A DNA stretch of 64,000 bases from Lachnospiraceae bacterium (GTDB lineage Bacteria > Bacillota > Clostridia > Lachnospirales > Lachnospiraceae), in NCBI GenBank assembly GCA_902363555.1, contig CABJAM010000012.1, positions 62,001-126,000 of the forward strand, read 5' to 3'. A model generated the notes under the pieces. It saw only the letters and a list, made by a program, of their open reading frames with translations, ran no database searches and was not told the DNA's origin. Both the position numbers and the translations under genes were made by a program. How positions within the stretch are numbered: position 1 is the first letter of the stretch; each line of letters starts with the position of its first letter. Shown one piece after another: positions 8,466 through 17,145 of this stretch.

Positions 8466-9437
8466 ATGAAAAAACGGATATTTACACTATTTCTTACAAC
8501 GACAATGGTCCTGTCTTTAGCCGCCTGTGGTGGCAATGCGGGGGAAAGCAAGAAAACATCGACAGCCGAAAGTAATGCGGCGACTGAAAACAAAGATACC
8601 GCAGACACACAAAAACAAAGTGAAGCATCTACGGAGACGACACCTCCGGCGACAAAGGCTGATGCGGAATCCACAACAAAAGCGGCAGACGCAGCCGATG
8701 ATGGCGAGCCAGTGGAGCTGATCGTATTTGCGGCGGCCTCCATGACTGAAACTATGACCGAGATTGCAAACCTTTATAAGGCAGTAGCTCCCAATGTGAC
8801 GATCACATATAATTTTGATTCCTCGGGAACGTTAAAAACTCAGATTACCGAGGGTGCGGACTGCGACCTGTTCATATCCGCGGCGCAAAAGCAGATGAAC
8901 CAGATGGATGCGGCGGCGGACGCCGAGGCAAATCCCGATGGGCTGGATTATATTATGAGCGATACACGTATCGACCTTCTGGAAAATAAAGTGGTTCTTG
9001 TAACGGCCGATAACAGTGAGAGTGGCGTCACATCCTTTCAGGATATCGTATCCGATAAGCTGAAAATGCTCTGTATCGGCAACGATGATGTTCCCGTAGG
9101 GGCATATTCTTTAAAAATACTCGATTATCTTGGAACCTCCGCAGCCGATCTGGAGGCAGAAGGGAAGATCACCTACGGTTCTAACGTGAAAGAGGTTACA
9201 ACCCAGGTATCCGAGGGTGCTGTGGACTGCGGAATCATTTATGCCACAGATGCTTTTTCCGCAGGTCTGACGCCGGTGGACGAAGCTACGGCCGAAATGT
9301 GCGGGCAGGTGATTTATCCGGCGGCTGTAATGAAAAATACAAAGCACGTTCAGGCAGCGAAAGATTTTCTAGAATATCTCCAGAGCGACGAAGCCAGTGC
9401 GGTGTTTGAAAAAGTAGGATTTACGCCACTGTCCTGA
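8466..9437 (+). CDS. modA: Molybdate-binding lipoprotein ModA
   Basis: 323 residues. A type II signal peptide with lipobox LAAC places the lipidated cysteine at residue 21. A low-complexity Thr/Ser/Ala/Glu linker runs to about residue 84. The solute-binding domain follows: LIVFAAASMTETM, SSGTLKTQI, GADCDLFISAA, DDVPVGAYSLKIL and EGAVDCGIIYATDA, all typical ModA blocks. The linker is unusually long and presumably spans the wall. The ATG at 8466 follows GGAGA and begins MKKRIF. modB starts 72 bases later. Confidence 0.95.
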   Translation: MKKRIFTLFLTTTMVLSLAACGGNAGESKKTSTAESNAATENKDTADTQKQSEASTETTPPATKADAESTTKAADAADDGEPVELIVFAAASMTETMTEIANLYKAVAPNVTITYNFDSSGTLKTQITEGADCDLFISAAQKQMNQMDAAADAEANPDGLDYIMSDTRIDLLENKVVLVTADNSESGVTSFQDIVSDKLKMLCIGNDDVPVGAYSLKILDYLGTSAADLEAEGKITYGSNVKEVTTQVSEGAVDCGIIYATDAFSAGLTPVDEATAEMCGQVIYPAAVMKNTKHVQAAKDFLEYLQSDEASAVFEKVGFTPLS

Positions 9438-9460
9438 ATATGGATTTGACGGCACAGAGA

Positions 9461-9489
9461 AATACCCTGTCGATGGCGGCGGGGTATTT
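9461..9489 (+). other. Intercistronic hairpin between modA and modB
   Basis: AAATACCC (9461-9468) pairs with GGGTATTT (9482-9489), 8 bp with a 13-base loop. Such a stem after a binding-protein gene can protect the 3' end of its message and raise modA over modB; that role is inferred. Confidence 0.5.
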
Positions 9490-9509
9490 GACTTTACGGG
9501 AGGATGAAC

Positions 9510-10199
9510 ATGGACTGGTATCCTTTATGGAACTCTTTAAGAATCGCGGCCATATCCAGTATTATTGTCTTTTTTACAGGGATCGTTGCCGCCTATTATG
9601 TGGCCAGGCTGAACCGGATACTTAAAGGTATTCTGGATGTGGTGCTGACGCTGCCGCTTGTGCTGCCGCCCACCGTGGTGGGATATTTTCTGCTGCTGCT
9701 TTTGGGGCCGAAGCACCCGCTGGGGGCCTTTATTCTGGAAAATTTTGATACAAAGCTGGTGATGACCTGGTATTCCGGTATATTTGCCGCCGTAGTCGTG
9801 GCGTTCCCGCTAATGTACCGGACGGCCAGAGGCGCTTTTGAAAGCTTTGACGAAACGCTTGCCTATTCGGGAAAGACGCTGGGCCTATCCAATACATATA
9901 TTTTCTGGCGTATCCGTATGCCAGCCTGCCGTCAGGGTATCCTGGCCGGAACTGTGCTGGCATTTGCCAGATCCCTTGGGGAATATGGGGCCACGAGTAT
10001 GGTGGCCGGCTACACGCCCGGGCGCACGGCGACCATTTCAACGACGGTTTATCAGCTATGGCGGACCAATGATGACGCTCTGGCCTTTAAATGGGTGCTT
10101 GTAAATCTGGCCATATCCGCGGTGGTTTTGCTGGCTGTAAATCTTCTGGAGCGCAAAGAAAAGTACGTAAGTTCAAATACTCAGATACGGGAAGTGTGA
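9510..10199 (+). CDS. modB: Molybdate ABC transporter permease ModB
   Basis: 229 residues with about five membrane helices and the EAA-loop signature region ARSLGEYGATSMVAGYTPGR. The ATG at 9510 (MDWYPLWNSL) was preferred over the in-frame ATG at 9504, because GGGAGG ends at 9503 and would touch the first ATG but sits six bases from the second. modC begins four bases after its stop. Confidence 0.95.
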   Translation: MDWYPLWNSLRIAAISSIIVFFTGIVAAYYVARLNRILKGILDVVLTLPLVLPPTVVGYFLLLLLGPKHPLGAFILENFDTKLVMTWYSGIFAAVVVAFPLMYRTARGAFESFDETLAYSGKTLGLSNTYIFWRIRMPACRQGILAGTVLAFARSLGEYGATSMVAGYTPGRTATISTTVYQLWRTNDDALAFKWVLVNLAISAVVLLAVNLLERKEKYVSSNTQIREV

Positions 10200-10203
10200 T
10201 ACG

Positions 10204-11268
10204 ATGTCATTATTTGTAGATATAAAAAAAGATTTCGGCAGCTTTTATCTGGACGTAACCTTTGAGGCTGAAAACGAGGTACTGGGGCTTTTAGGCGCTT
10301 CCGGCTGCGGTAAGAGTATGACGCTGCGGGCGATCGCAGGAATTATTACGCCAGATGAGGGGCGGATCGTCCTGGATGGAAAGACGCTTTTTGACTCCAA
10401 AAAGCATATTAATCTGACGCCACAGAAGCGTCATCTGGGGCTTCTATTTCAGAATTACGCCCTCTTTCCAAATATGAATGTTTATCAGAACATTAAAACC
10501 GGGCTGGTGCGGGAGAAAATGGATAATGATGAGAAAAATGCGGCGATCCGGCATATTATGGACCGTTTTTTTCTTGAAGGTCTGGAAAAGCACCGCCCCG
10601 GGCAGCTCTCCGGCGGGCAGCAGCAGCGGGTGGCCCTGGCAAGGATATTGGTGTCTAACCCCCATGTGCTCATGCTGGATGAACCTTTTTCGGCTCTGGA
10701 CAGCTATTTGCGGTGGGAGGTGGAGACGAAGCTGAGTGACGTTTTAGCAGAATTTTCCGGAACAACATTGATCGTGTCCCATGACCGCGATGAAATTTAC
10801 CGCCTGTGTGACCGGGTATGTGTCGTTTCCGGCGGCAGGTCCTCAGCGCCGGCCACGATCGATGAAATGTTTGATAATCCCCGGACCGTGGCAGCCGCCC
10901 TTTTGTCGGGCTGCAAAAACATTTCCCGGGCAAAAAAGCTTGGCAGCCATGAACTGCTGGCCGAGGACTGGGGTGTGGTATTTGAGCCGGAACGGGAGGT
11001 TCCGGATAATATCAAAGGTCTGGGCATACGTGCAAAAAATATCGAGCTGGCGAACGATTCAGATTCCGGCAATGTGGTGCCGTGCCGTATCGTTCGGCGG
11101 GTGGATGAGCCGTTTTATCATATACATCTTCTGGAGCCGTTAAATCCTGTGTGCCCCATGTCTAAAAAAATCCGCTTTGATATCGAAAAACACCGCGGGA
11201 GACTGCCGGAATCCATGACCGAAGTCAAAATAAAGGTGTCCGAAGAAAACCTCATGTTTTTATTTTGA
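10204..11268 (+). CDS. modC: Molybdate ABC transporter ATPase ModC
   Basis: 354 residues. Walker A GASGCGKS near residue 33, Q-loop LLFQNYALFPNM, signature LSGGQQQRVALARIL, Walker B MLDEPFSALD and H-loop IVSHDRDE. The C-terminal part (about 230-354) fits the regulatory TOBE/MOP region of ModC, less conserved here. Last gene of the molybdate uptake operon. Confidence 0.95.
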   Translation: MSLFVDIKKDFGSFYLDVTFEAENEVLGLLGASGCGKSMTLRAIAGIITPDEGRIVLDGKTLFDSKKHINLTPQKRHLGLLFQNYALFPNMNVYQNIKTGLVREKMDNDEKNAAIRHIMDRFFLEGLEKHRPGQLSGGQQQRVALARILVSNPHVLMLDEPFSALDSYLRWEVETKLSDVLAEFSGTTLIVSHDRDEIYRLCDRVCVVSGGRSSAPATIDEMFDNPRTVAAALLSGCKNISRAKKLGSHELLAEDWGVVFEPEREVPDNIKGLGIRAKNIELANDSDSGNVVPCRIVRRVDEPFYHIHLLEPLNPVCPMSKKIRFDIEKHRGRLPESMTEVKIKVSEENLMFLF

Positions 11269-11292
11269 CCCAGTTCAAAAGTGGCAAAATGA

Positions 11293-11321
11293 TTGCACCG
11301 CCCCCTTTTCTATGATAGAAT
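11293..11321 (+). promoter_or_regulatory. Promoter of the hybrid kinase gene
   Basis: TTGCAC (11293-11298), 17-base spacer, TAGAAT (11316-11321). It leaves a leader of about 95 bases before the ATG at 11423. That leader does not match the GEMM c-di-GMP riboswitch consensus. Confidence 0.65.
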
Positions 11322-11422
11322 GAAAATAATATACGTGGACAGAGTTGGGAGCAATGCGTTTTACATGCTGCCTGTATCGTGTCGGATAAGCGCCCACAGG
11401 ATAGGGATCGGGGGATAATTTT

Positions 11423-14400
11423 ATGATTGGCAAGAAAAAGATACTTGTTGTTGAGGACAATATGATCAATCGGATGATGCTGTGTCAGATTTTGTCATCG
11501 GAGTATGAGGTTTTGGAGGCGGAAAATGGCCAGGAGGCTTTAGATATACTCAAGGAGTCTGGCGAGGACATTTCGCTGATCCTGCTGGATATTATCATGC
11601 CGGTCATGGACGGCTACACATTCCTATCGCATATGAAGGCGGATTCTGCATTTTCGGCGATCCCGGTGATCGTGACGACTCAAAGCGACGGCGAGTCCGA
11701 CGAGGTGGCAGCCCTTTCCCACGGTGCTACGGATTTTGTGGCCAAGCCCTATAAATCGCAGATCATTTTACACCGGGTTGCCAGTATTATCCATCTGCGT
11801 GAAACTGCCGCCATGATCAACCAGTTTAAGTTTGACCGACTCACCGGGCTTTACAGCAAGGAATATTTTTATCAGAGAGTGAAGGAAATCCTGGCCGCGC
11901 ATCCGGAAAAGCAGTATGATATCATCTGCTCAGACATTGAGAATTTCAAGCTGGTGAACGATATTTTCGGGATTCCCGCCGGCGACAGCCTGCTGTGCGG
12001 TATGGCGGAGCTATATAAAAACCAGGTGGGGGATTATGGCATCAGCGGCCGTTTTAACGCGGACCAGTTTGCCTGTCTTTTAGAACGGCGGTGGGAGTAT
12101 ACGAACGATATGTTCACAGAAGCCGGCGCCCGGATCAATACGTTATCCAATGCCCGCAATATTGTGATCAAATGGGGGATTTATTCCATAACAGACACGT
12201 CCATATCCGTGGAGCAGATGTGCGACCGGGCTCTTTTGGCGGTACACAGTATTAAAGGCCAGTATGGCGTATATTTTGCCAGATATGATGAAAAGCTGCG
12301 TAGCCGGCTTTTGCGTGAGCAGGCCATTACCGACATTATGGAGCCGGCTCTGGCTCAGGGGCAGTTTGAAATATATCTTCAGCCCAAGTACCGCATCGAG
12401 GATAGCTGGCTGGCCGGAGCGGAGGTGCTCGTTCGCTGGAAGCATCCTCAGTGGGGGATGCAGTCGCCCGGAGAATTTATTCCGCTGTTTGAAAAAAACG
12501 GATTTATCACGAAGCTGGACCAGTATGTCTGGAACCGGGCCTGTGAGGCGCTAAAAGCGTGGGAGGATAAGGGCTATCCGCCGTTTTGTGTGTCCGTCAA
12601 TGTCTCCCGGGCGGATATTTATAATGCGGATATTGCCGATATCCTCATAAAGATCGTGAAAAAGTATGATCTGCCGCCGTCGCGGCTCCATCTGGAGATT
12701 ACAGAGAGCGCCTACACGGAAAATCCTTCGCAGATCATTAATACGGTAAAGCATTTGCGTGAACTGGGCTTTATCATCGAGATGGATGATTTTGGCAGTG
12801 GTTATTCCTCCTTAAATATGCTCAATGAAATGCCTATCGATATTTTAAAGCTGGATATGAAGTTTATTCAGAATGAAACGGCGAAAAGCGGGAATCGGAG
12901 TATCCTGAATTTTATCATGGGTCTGGCCCGCTGGATGAATTTGAGCGTGGTGGCCGAGGGCGTGGAGACAAAGGGGCAGTTGGAACGGCTGCGGGAGATC
13001 GGATGCGATTATGTGCAGGGCTATTATTTTGCAAAGCCTATGCCCTGTGAATCCTTCGAGGCATTGATCCAGGAAAAACGTGGGCATATCATTACTCAGG
13101 ACCCCGGAGGTGCCGGCCAGAGTGATCCCCTGGGCAGAAAGCAGGAAAACTTTGCACAGTTTCTTCAAAGTGATGCCATCATCAATGCTATTCCCGGCGG
13201 CGTTGCCATTTATAAGGTGTCCGATATTTTTGAAACCGTTTACTATTCTGAGGGCGTTCCAAAGCTGACCGGCTATACGTTGGAAGAATATGATGAGCTT
13301 ATAAAAAAGGATGCCGTGGAAATGACCTGGCCGGAGGATTCTCAGCGTGTGGCTGAGCAGGCCATGGAGGTTGTAAGGACCCATGGGGATACTACCATGG
13401 AGTTTCGCAAGCAGCACAAGGATGGCCATATCGTATGGGTCCGGGCGCAGGTGAAGTGGATCGGCGAGGCGGAGGACGGCCTTCCACTGCTGCACTGTGT
13501 ATTTCACAATATTACTGATCTGAAGGAGGCCCAGCAGAAGTTACTTAAACCGGAGCTGGAATTGCTGCGCCGCCAGTATAACGAACAGCTTATGGCCCAT
13601 TACTGTACGCCTGGTCCGGATGCATTGATCGTAGGCCATTGCAATATCACCCAGAATAAAATACTGGAGATCATTGATTATACCGATTCTGCGCTGCTGG
13701 AAACCTTTAGCGCCTGCAGGGAGGATTTCTTTACCGGTTTATCCACTCTGATCGTGGACGCGCAGGAGCGTCAGGGTTTTCTGGATAAATACCTGAACCG
13801 TCCATCCCTGGAGGCATATTATAAAAAACAGACAGAAATTAAGTACTGCTGCTTTGTCCGTTTCCCTAAAGATGAGCATGGGCGTTATGTCCAGTTTAAG
13901 GTAAGTCTTATAAAAACTCCGGATACCGGGGATATCACAGGGATATTGACTGTGACGGACGTGACGGAGAAAACCATAACCGATAAAATACTGTATCAGC
14001 TTTCACTTTCCAGTTGTGATCTTGTGGTGGATGTGGATCTGTTTCAGGATACATTTACGGTGCTCAGTGCCAATGCACTTTCGGGGGATCTGCCGGAGAG
14101 CAGGGGCACTCATTCCCAGCGTCTGGATGACATGTTTCATCATCTGGTCGTGCCAAGAGATAAGGATAATGTTCAAAGGATGCTCGATCCGGAATATATG
14201 CTGGAGCGGTTGAAAAAAGAGTCGACGTATACGATATCGTATTCGATCACCGGAGAAAAAGGGGATATTCTCTCAAAGAAGCTGACGATTTCCGCTGTGG
14301 ATTTAAGACTTGGCCGTGTCTGTCTGGCCAGGACGGATATGACGGATATGCTCATCGCGGAGCGCCAGGCAAAGGAGGCGCTGGAGGACGCGCTGGCCAC

Positions 14401-15583
14401 AGCCAGAGAGGCGAGCCGGGCTAAAAGTGACTTCCTTTCATCCATGAGCCATGATATACGTACTCCCATGAACGCCATTATGGGGATGACGGCCCTGGCG
14501 GTGGCCCATCTGGATGATAAGGAGAAGGTCAGGGATTATCTGGACAAGATTTCCGTATCCTCCAGTCACCTTCTGAGCCTGATCAATGATGTGCTGGATA
14601 TGAGTAAGCTTGAGCGCTCACAGATCCATCTCAACCGCATGAAAATAAATCTGGGAAGACTGCTTTCCCAGCTCTCGGCGATCATGGTACCTCAGGCGGA
14701 AGCCGCTGGCCTTTTGCTGGATATACAAAGCCGGAACATACAGCATGAGAACTTTTACGGTGATTCTCTGCGCATTAAACAGGTGTTTATCAATATTCTC
14801 AGCAATGCGGTAAAATATACGCCGGAAGGCGGCCGTATCGATTTTACAGTGGAGGAGCTGGAACCGGAAGTGCACCCGGAATATATCCGTTATCGATTTA
14901 CGATCTGTGATACGGGAAATGGGATGGATGCGTCATTCCTTGAACATGTATTTTCTCCCTTTGCCCGTGGCTGCAATGAGTTCAAAACGGAAGGAACAGG
15001 GCTCGGGCTCAGTATTACGAAAGGACTGGTAGACCTTATGGGCGGTCAGGTCCATGTGGACAGCCGTATCCATGAGGGAACGCGGTTTTGCGTGGAGCTG
15101 GAATGGGAGCCGGTGGAAGATGCCGGGGAGGACAGTGCAGATAAAAAGGCGCTTGAGGCTTTGAGAGTGTCGGCACTTTCCGGCCGCAGTTTTCTTGTGG
15201 CGGAGGACAATGCCATCAATGCAGAAATTATTGGCGAGCTGCTCACAATGAACGGCGCCCGGTGCGTTATTAAATCGGATGGCCGGGAGGCTCTCGACGA
15301 ATTTTTGAAAGCGGCGCCGGAAACCTACGATGCCGTATTAATGGATATACAGATGCCGGAGATGAACGGTTACGATGCGGCCAGGGCCATACGGCAGAGC
15401 AGACGTCCGGATGCCGGCAGTATACCCATTGTGGCTATGACAGCCAATGCATTTGCCGAGGATGTCCGGTCCGCTGCAGAGGCGGGGATGAATGGTCATG
15501 TGGCCAAGCCCATCGATATGGGAATCCTTACGGAAACCCTGTGCCGGCTGTTTTATGAACAGGAGGATGGCCATGAGGATTGA
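11423..15583 (+). CDS. Multidomain REC-GGDEF-EAL-PAS-histidine kinase-REC protein
   Basis: 1386 residues, no signal peptide or membrane helix, so cytoplasmic. Order: receiver (5-125, LLDIIMPVMDG); degenerate GGDEF (about 140-280, with FNADQF where the catalytic motif should be); EAL phosphodiesterase (about 295-545) with EVLVRW, LEITESAY, DDFGSGYSS, KLDMKFI, AEGVET and QGYYFAKPM; PAS (about 580-710); a second PAS-like region; DHp with SHDIRTPMNAIMG; ATPase with DTGNGMD and GTGLGLS; C-terminal receiver (LMDIQMPEMNG). The cyclase domain is probably inactive and may bind GTP or c-di-GMP; the EAL residues look intact. A GntR-type regulator overlaps its 3' end and is the likely partner. Confidence 0.92.
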   Translation: MIGKKKILVVEDNMINRMMLCQILSSEYEVLEAENGQEALDILKESGEDISLILLDIIMPVMDGYTFLSHMKADSAFSAIPVIVTTQSDGESDEVAALSHGATDFVAKPYKSQIILHRVASIIHLRETAAMINQFKFDRLTGLYSKEYFYQRVKEILAAHPEKQYDIICSDIENFKLVNDIFGIPAGDSLLCGMAELYKNQVGDYGISGRFNADQFACLLERRWEYTNDMFTEAGARINTLSNARNIVIKWGIYSITDTSISVEQMCDRALLAVHSIKGQYGVYFARYDEKLRSRLLREQAITDIMEPALAQGQFEIYLQPKYRIEDSWLAGAEVLVRWKHPQWGMQSPGEFIPLFEKNGFITKLDQYVWNRACEALKAWEDKGYPPFCVSVNVSRADIYNADIADILIKIVKKYDLPPSRLHLEITESAYTENPSQIINTVKHLRELGFIIEMDDFGSGYSSLNMLNEMPIDILKLDMKFIQNETAKSGNRSILNFIMGLARWMNLSVVAEGVETKGQLERLREIGCDYVQGYYFAKPMPCESFEALIQEKRGHIITQDPGGAGQSDPLGRKQENFAQFLQSDAIINAIPGGVAIYKVSDIFETVYYSEGVPKLTGYTLEEYDELIKKDAVEMTWPEDSQRVAEQAMEVVRTHGDTTMEFRKQHKDGHIVWVRAQVKWIGEAEDGLPLLHCVFHNITDLKEAQQKLLKPELELLRRQYNEQLMAHYCTPGPDALIVGHCNITQNKILEIIDYTDSALLETFSACREDFFTGLSTLIVDAQERQGFLDKYLNRPSLEAYYKKQTEIKYCCFVRFPKDEHGRYVQFKVSLIKTPDTGDITGILTVTDVTEKTITDKILYQLSLSSCDLVVDVDLFQDTFTVLSANALSGDLPESRGTHSQRLDDMFHHLVVPRDKDNVQRMLDPEYMLERLKKESTYTISYSITGEKGDILSKKLTISAVDLRLGRVCLARTDMTDMLIAERQAKEALEDALATAREASRAKSDFLSSMSHDIRTPMNAIMGMTALAVAHLDDKEKVRDYLDKISVSSSHLLSLINDVLDMSKLERSQIHLNRMKINLGRLLSQLSAIMVPQAEAAGLLLDIQSRNIQHENFYGDSLRIKQVFINILSNAVKYTPEGGRIDFTVEELEPEVHPEYIRYRFTICDTGNGMDASFLEHVFSPFARGCNEFKTEGTGLGLSITKGLVDLMGGQVHVDSRIHEGTRFCVELEWEPVEDAGEDSADKKALEALRVSALSGRSFLVAEDNAINAEIIGELLTMNGARCVIKSDGREALDEFLKAAPETYDAVLMDIQMPEMNGYDAARAIRQSRRPDAGSIPIVAMTANAFAEDVRSAAEAGMNGHVAKPIDMGILTETLCRLFYEQEDGHED

Positions 15584-17003
15584 TGGAGGGTTATACCGGC
15601 TTGTGTACGAATATTATGAGGCGCGTATCCTCCATGGCTATTATAAATGCGGTGAGGCGCTGCCATCGATCCATCATATATGCAAGCTGTTCCATATGGC
15701 TCCGTCCACTGTCCGCTCGGCTCTTGTATTGCTTGAAAAGTCAGGCTATATACAGATGGATGGGAGAAAAAACGCCTGTGTGGCTTATTTTGCCACGCCG
15801 GAACAGTATATTGAAAACGCTGCACGTTATTTTGCGCCGAGAATGGATGGGATACTGGATCTGAGTTCATCCGGCCCCCTTCTGCTGGAACCTTTGTGGA
15901 AGGCTGGATTGATGCAATGGAGCGATGAGGACTGGGAGATATTAAGGCTTGGGATTACAGAGCCCGGAGAAAACGATGTCGCCATGCCGGTGGAGTTTTT
16001 TCTGCTTGTTCTTAGCGCCCTTAATAATAAACTCATACTGAATTTTTACTGGGAAGTGATCCGCTATGTACGTTTCCCTTACCTGAACAACCGGGAAGAA
16101 ATGCCGCGTATGGCCAGGACGGTTGCGGGCTGGTCCAGGGAGGCGGGCATTGCTCATTTAAAGAAGCAGTTTGATATGTCCTATGAAAAGACAGTCGCCT
16201 GCCTGCTTACATTTGTGACGTCCGTCCGGGAGCGCGGTGATGCCGCCGGCTTAGAGCCTATAAGTTTTACGTGGAATATATACCGCCGTCGGCCGCAGCT
16301 CCGTTATTCTCTTGTTTCCGTGCTGATCCGGGAAATCGTCAGCGGTGTTTATCCGCCGGGCAGTTATCTGCCGTCATTGCCCAATATGGTACAGAAGTAC
16401 GGCGTTGCCCTGAATACGGTACGCCGTACACTGTTGATCCTGGAGGGCCTTGGTCTGAGCCGGTCTTATCATGGAAAGGGTACACAGGTCTGTACAGAAT
16501 CAGAGGCTATTGATTTTTCACAAAAGGATATACAGCAGGGCTTTGATATGTATGTTGAAAGCCTTCGGCTTTTTTCACTGACGGCGGTGCCGGTGCTGAC
16601 CTATACACTGGAGCATGTGGAGAGCGGGGGCAGAGCGCTTCTTCTTGGAAATATTACAGATATGTGCAGGAATAAAAAAGGCTGTGACTGCTATGACGTA
16701 CTGCTTGGATTTGTGGCAGAGCACTGTCCGCTGGCGCTGGTCCGGGAGTGCTATGGCAGGCTTAAGGATCTTTTAGTATGGGGATATCCGTTTATGCTCA
16801 GCCGTGTGGCCGGGGAAGATCTGCACGAGCGGTATCGTCCGGTTTTAGAACGGTCTGAGACGTGTCTTAAACAGGGGGATGTGCATGGATTTGCCAACCT
16901 GTGGAAAATGATGCTGGAGAAGGAAGAAGCATGGGCGGGCGCCTATATGAAGGATATGGATGCTCTGCGCCTGGCGGGAAATCGGAAAACGCCCCGGAGG
17001 TGA
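15573..17003 (+). CDS. Regulator with two GntR-type winged helix domains
   Basis: 476 residues. The first GntR-like wHTH is at residues 5-70 (LPSIHHICKLFHMAPSTVRS, ALVLLEKSGYI). A second is at about 240-308 (LPSLPNMVQKYGVALNTVRR, LILEGLGL, then the wing SYHGKGTQV). The helical stretches between and after match no ligand domain I recognise. The ATG at 15573 lies six bases after AGGAGG; 15567 is also in frame but touches it. It overlaps the hybrid kinase by 11 bases, indicating translational coupling. The stop codon lies inside the terminator stem. Confidence 0.82.
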   Translation: MRIDGGLYRLVYEYYEARILHGYYKCGEALPSIHHICKLFHMAPSTVRSALVLLEKSGYIQMDGRKNACVAYFATPEQYIENAARYFAPRMDGILDLSSSGPLLLEPLWKAGLMQWSDEDWEILRLGITEPGENDVAMPVEFFLLVLSALNNKLILNFYWEVIRYVRFPYLNNREEMPRMARTVAGWSREAGIAHLKKQFDMSYEKTVACLLTFVTSVRERGDAAGLEPISFTWNIYRRRPQLRYSLVSVLIREIVSGVYPPGSYLPSLPNMVQKYGVALNTVRRTLLILEGLGLSRSYHGKGTQVCTESEAIDFSQKDIQQGFDMYVESLRLFSLTAVPVLTYTLEHVESGGRALLLGNITDMCRNKKGCDCYDVLLGFVAEHCPLALVRECYGRLKDLLVWGYPFMLSRVAGEDLHERYRPVLERSETCLKQGDVHGFANLWKMMLEKEEAWAGAYMKDMDALRLAGNRKTPRR

Positions 17004-17030
17004 ATGATCTCACTTCTGGGGCGTTTTGTT
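16986..17030 (+). terminator. Terminator overlapping the end of the GntR-type gene
   Basis: 18-bp stem: 16986-17003 pairs with 17010-17027 (AAAACGCCCC/GGGGCGTTTT plus an inner part with wobble pairs), followed by GTT. The TGA stop is the last codon of the left arm. The symmetric A/T flanks may also stop the minus-strand gene that ends at 17146. Confidence 0.85.
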
Positions 17031-17096
17031 GCGAAGCATCGAGCCATAAAGGGATGCTTACTTCCATTTACGGCGACTGCTGCAACCTGGCGTCAG
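17031..17096 (+). repeat. GC-rich interspersed repeat, copy A
   Basis: GCGAAGCATCGAGCCATAAA ... CGGCGACTGCTGCAACCTGG. Aligns over about 60 bases with copies at 19382, 23402 and 33424. It fills the gap between convergent genes. Confidence 0.7.
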
Positions 17097-17145
17097 CCCA
17101 AGGGGCGTACGGCGCCGGATATTGCGGTAAAGCTGCGCGTCTGCG

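Noticed and set aside
7964..8743. 259-codon minus-strand frame over the MOSC and modA genes
   Set aside because: Ser/Ala/Val-rich shadow of the ModA linker; the plus-strand genes are certain.
11322..11422. Possible c-di-GMP riboswitch before the EAL/kinase gene
   Set aside because: The GEMM core words are not present and no convincing paired structure was seen.
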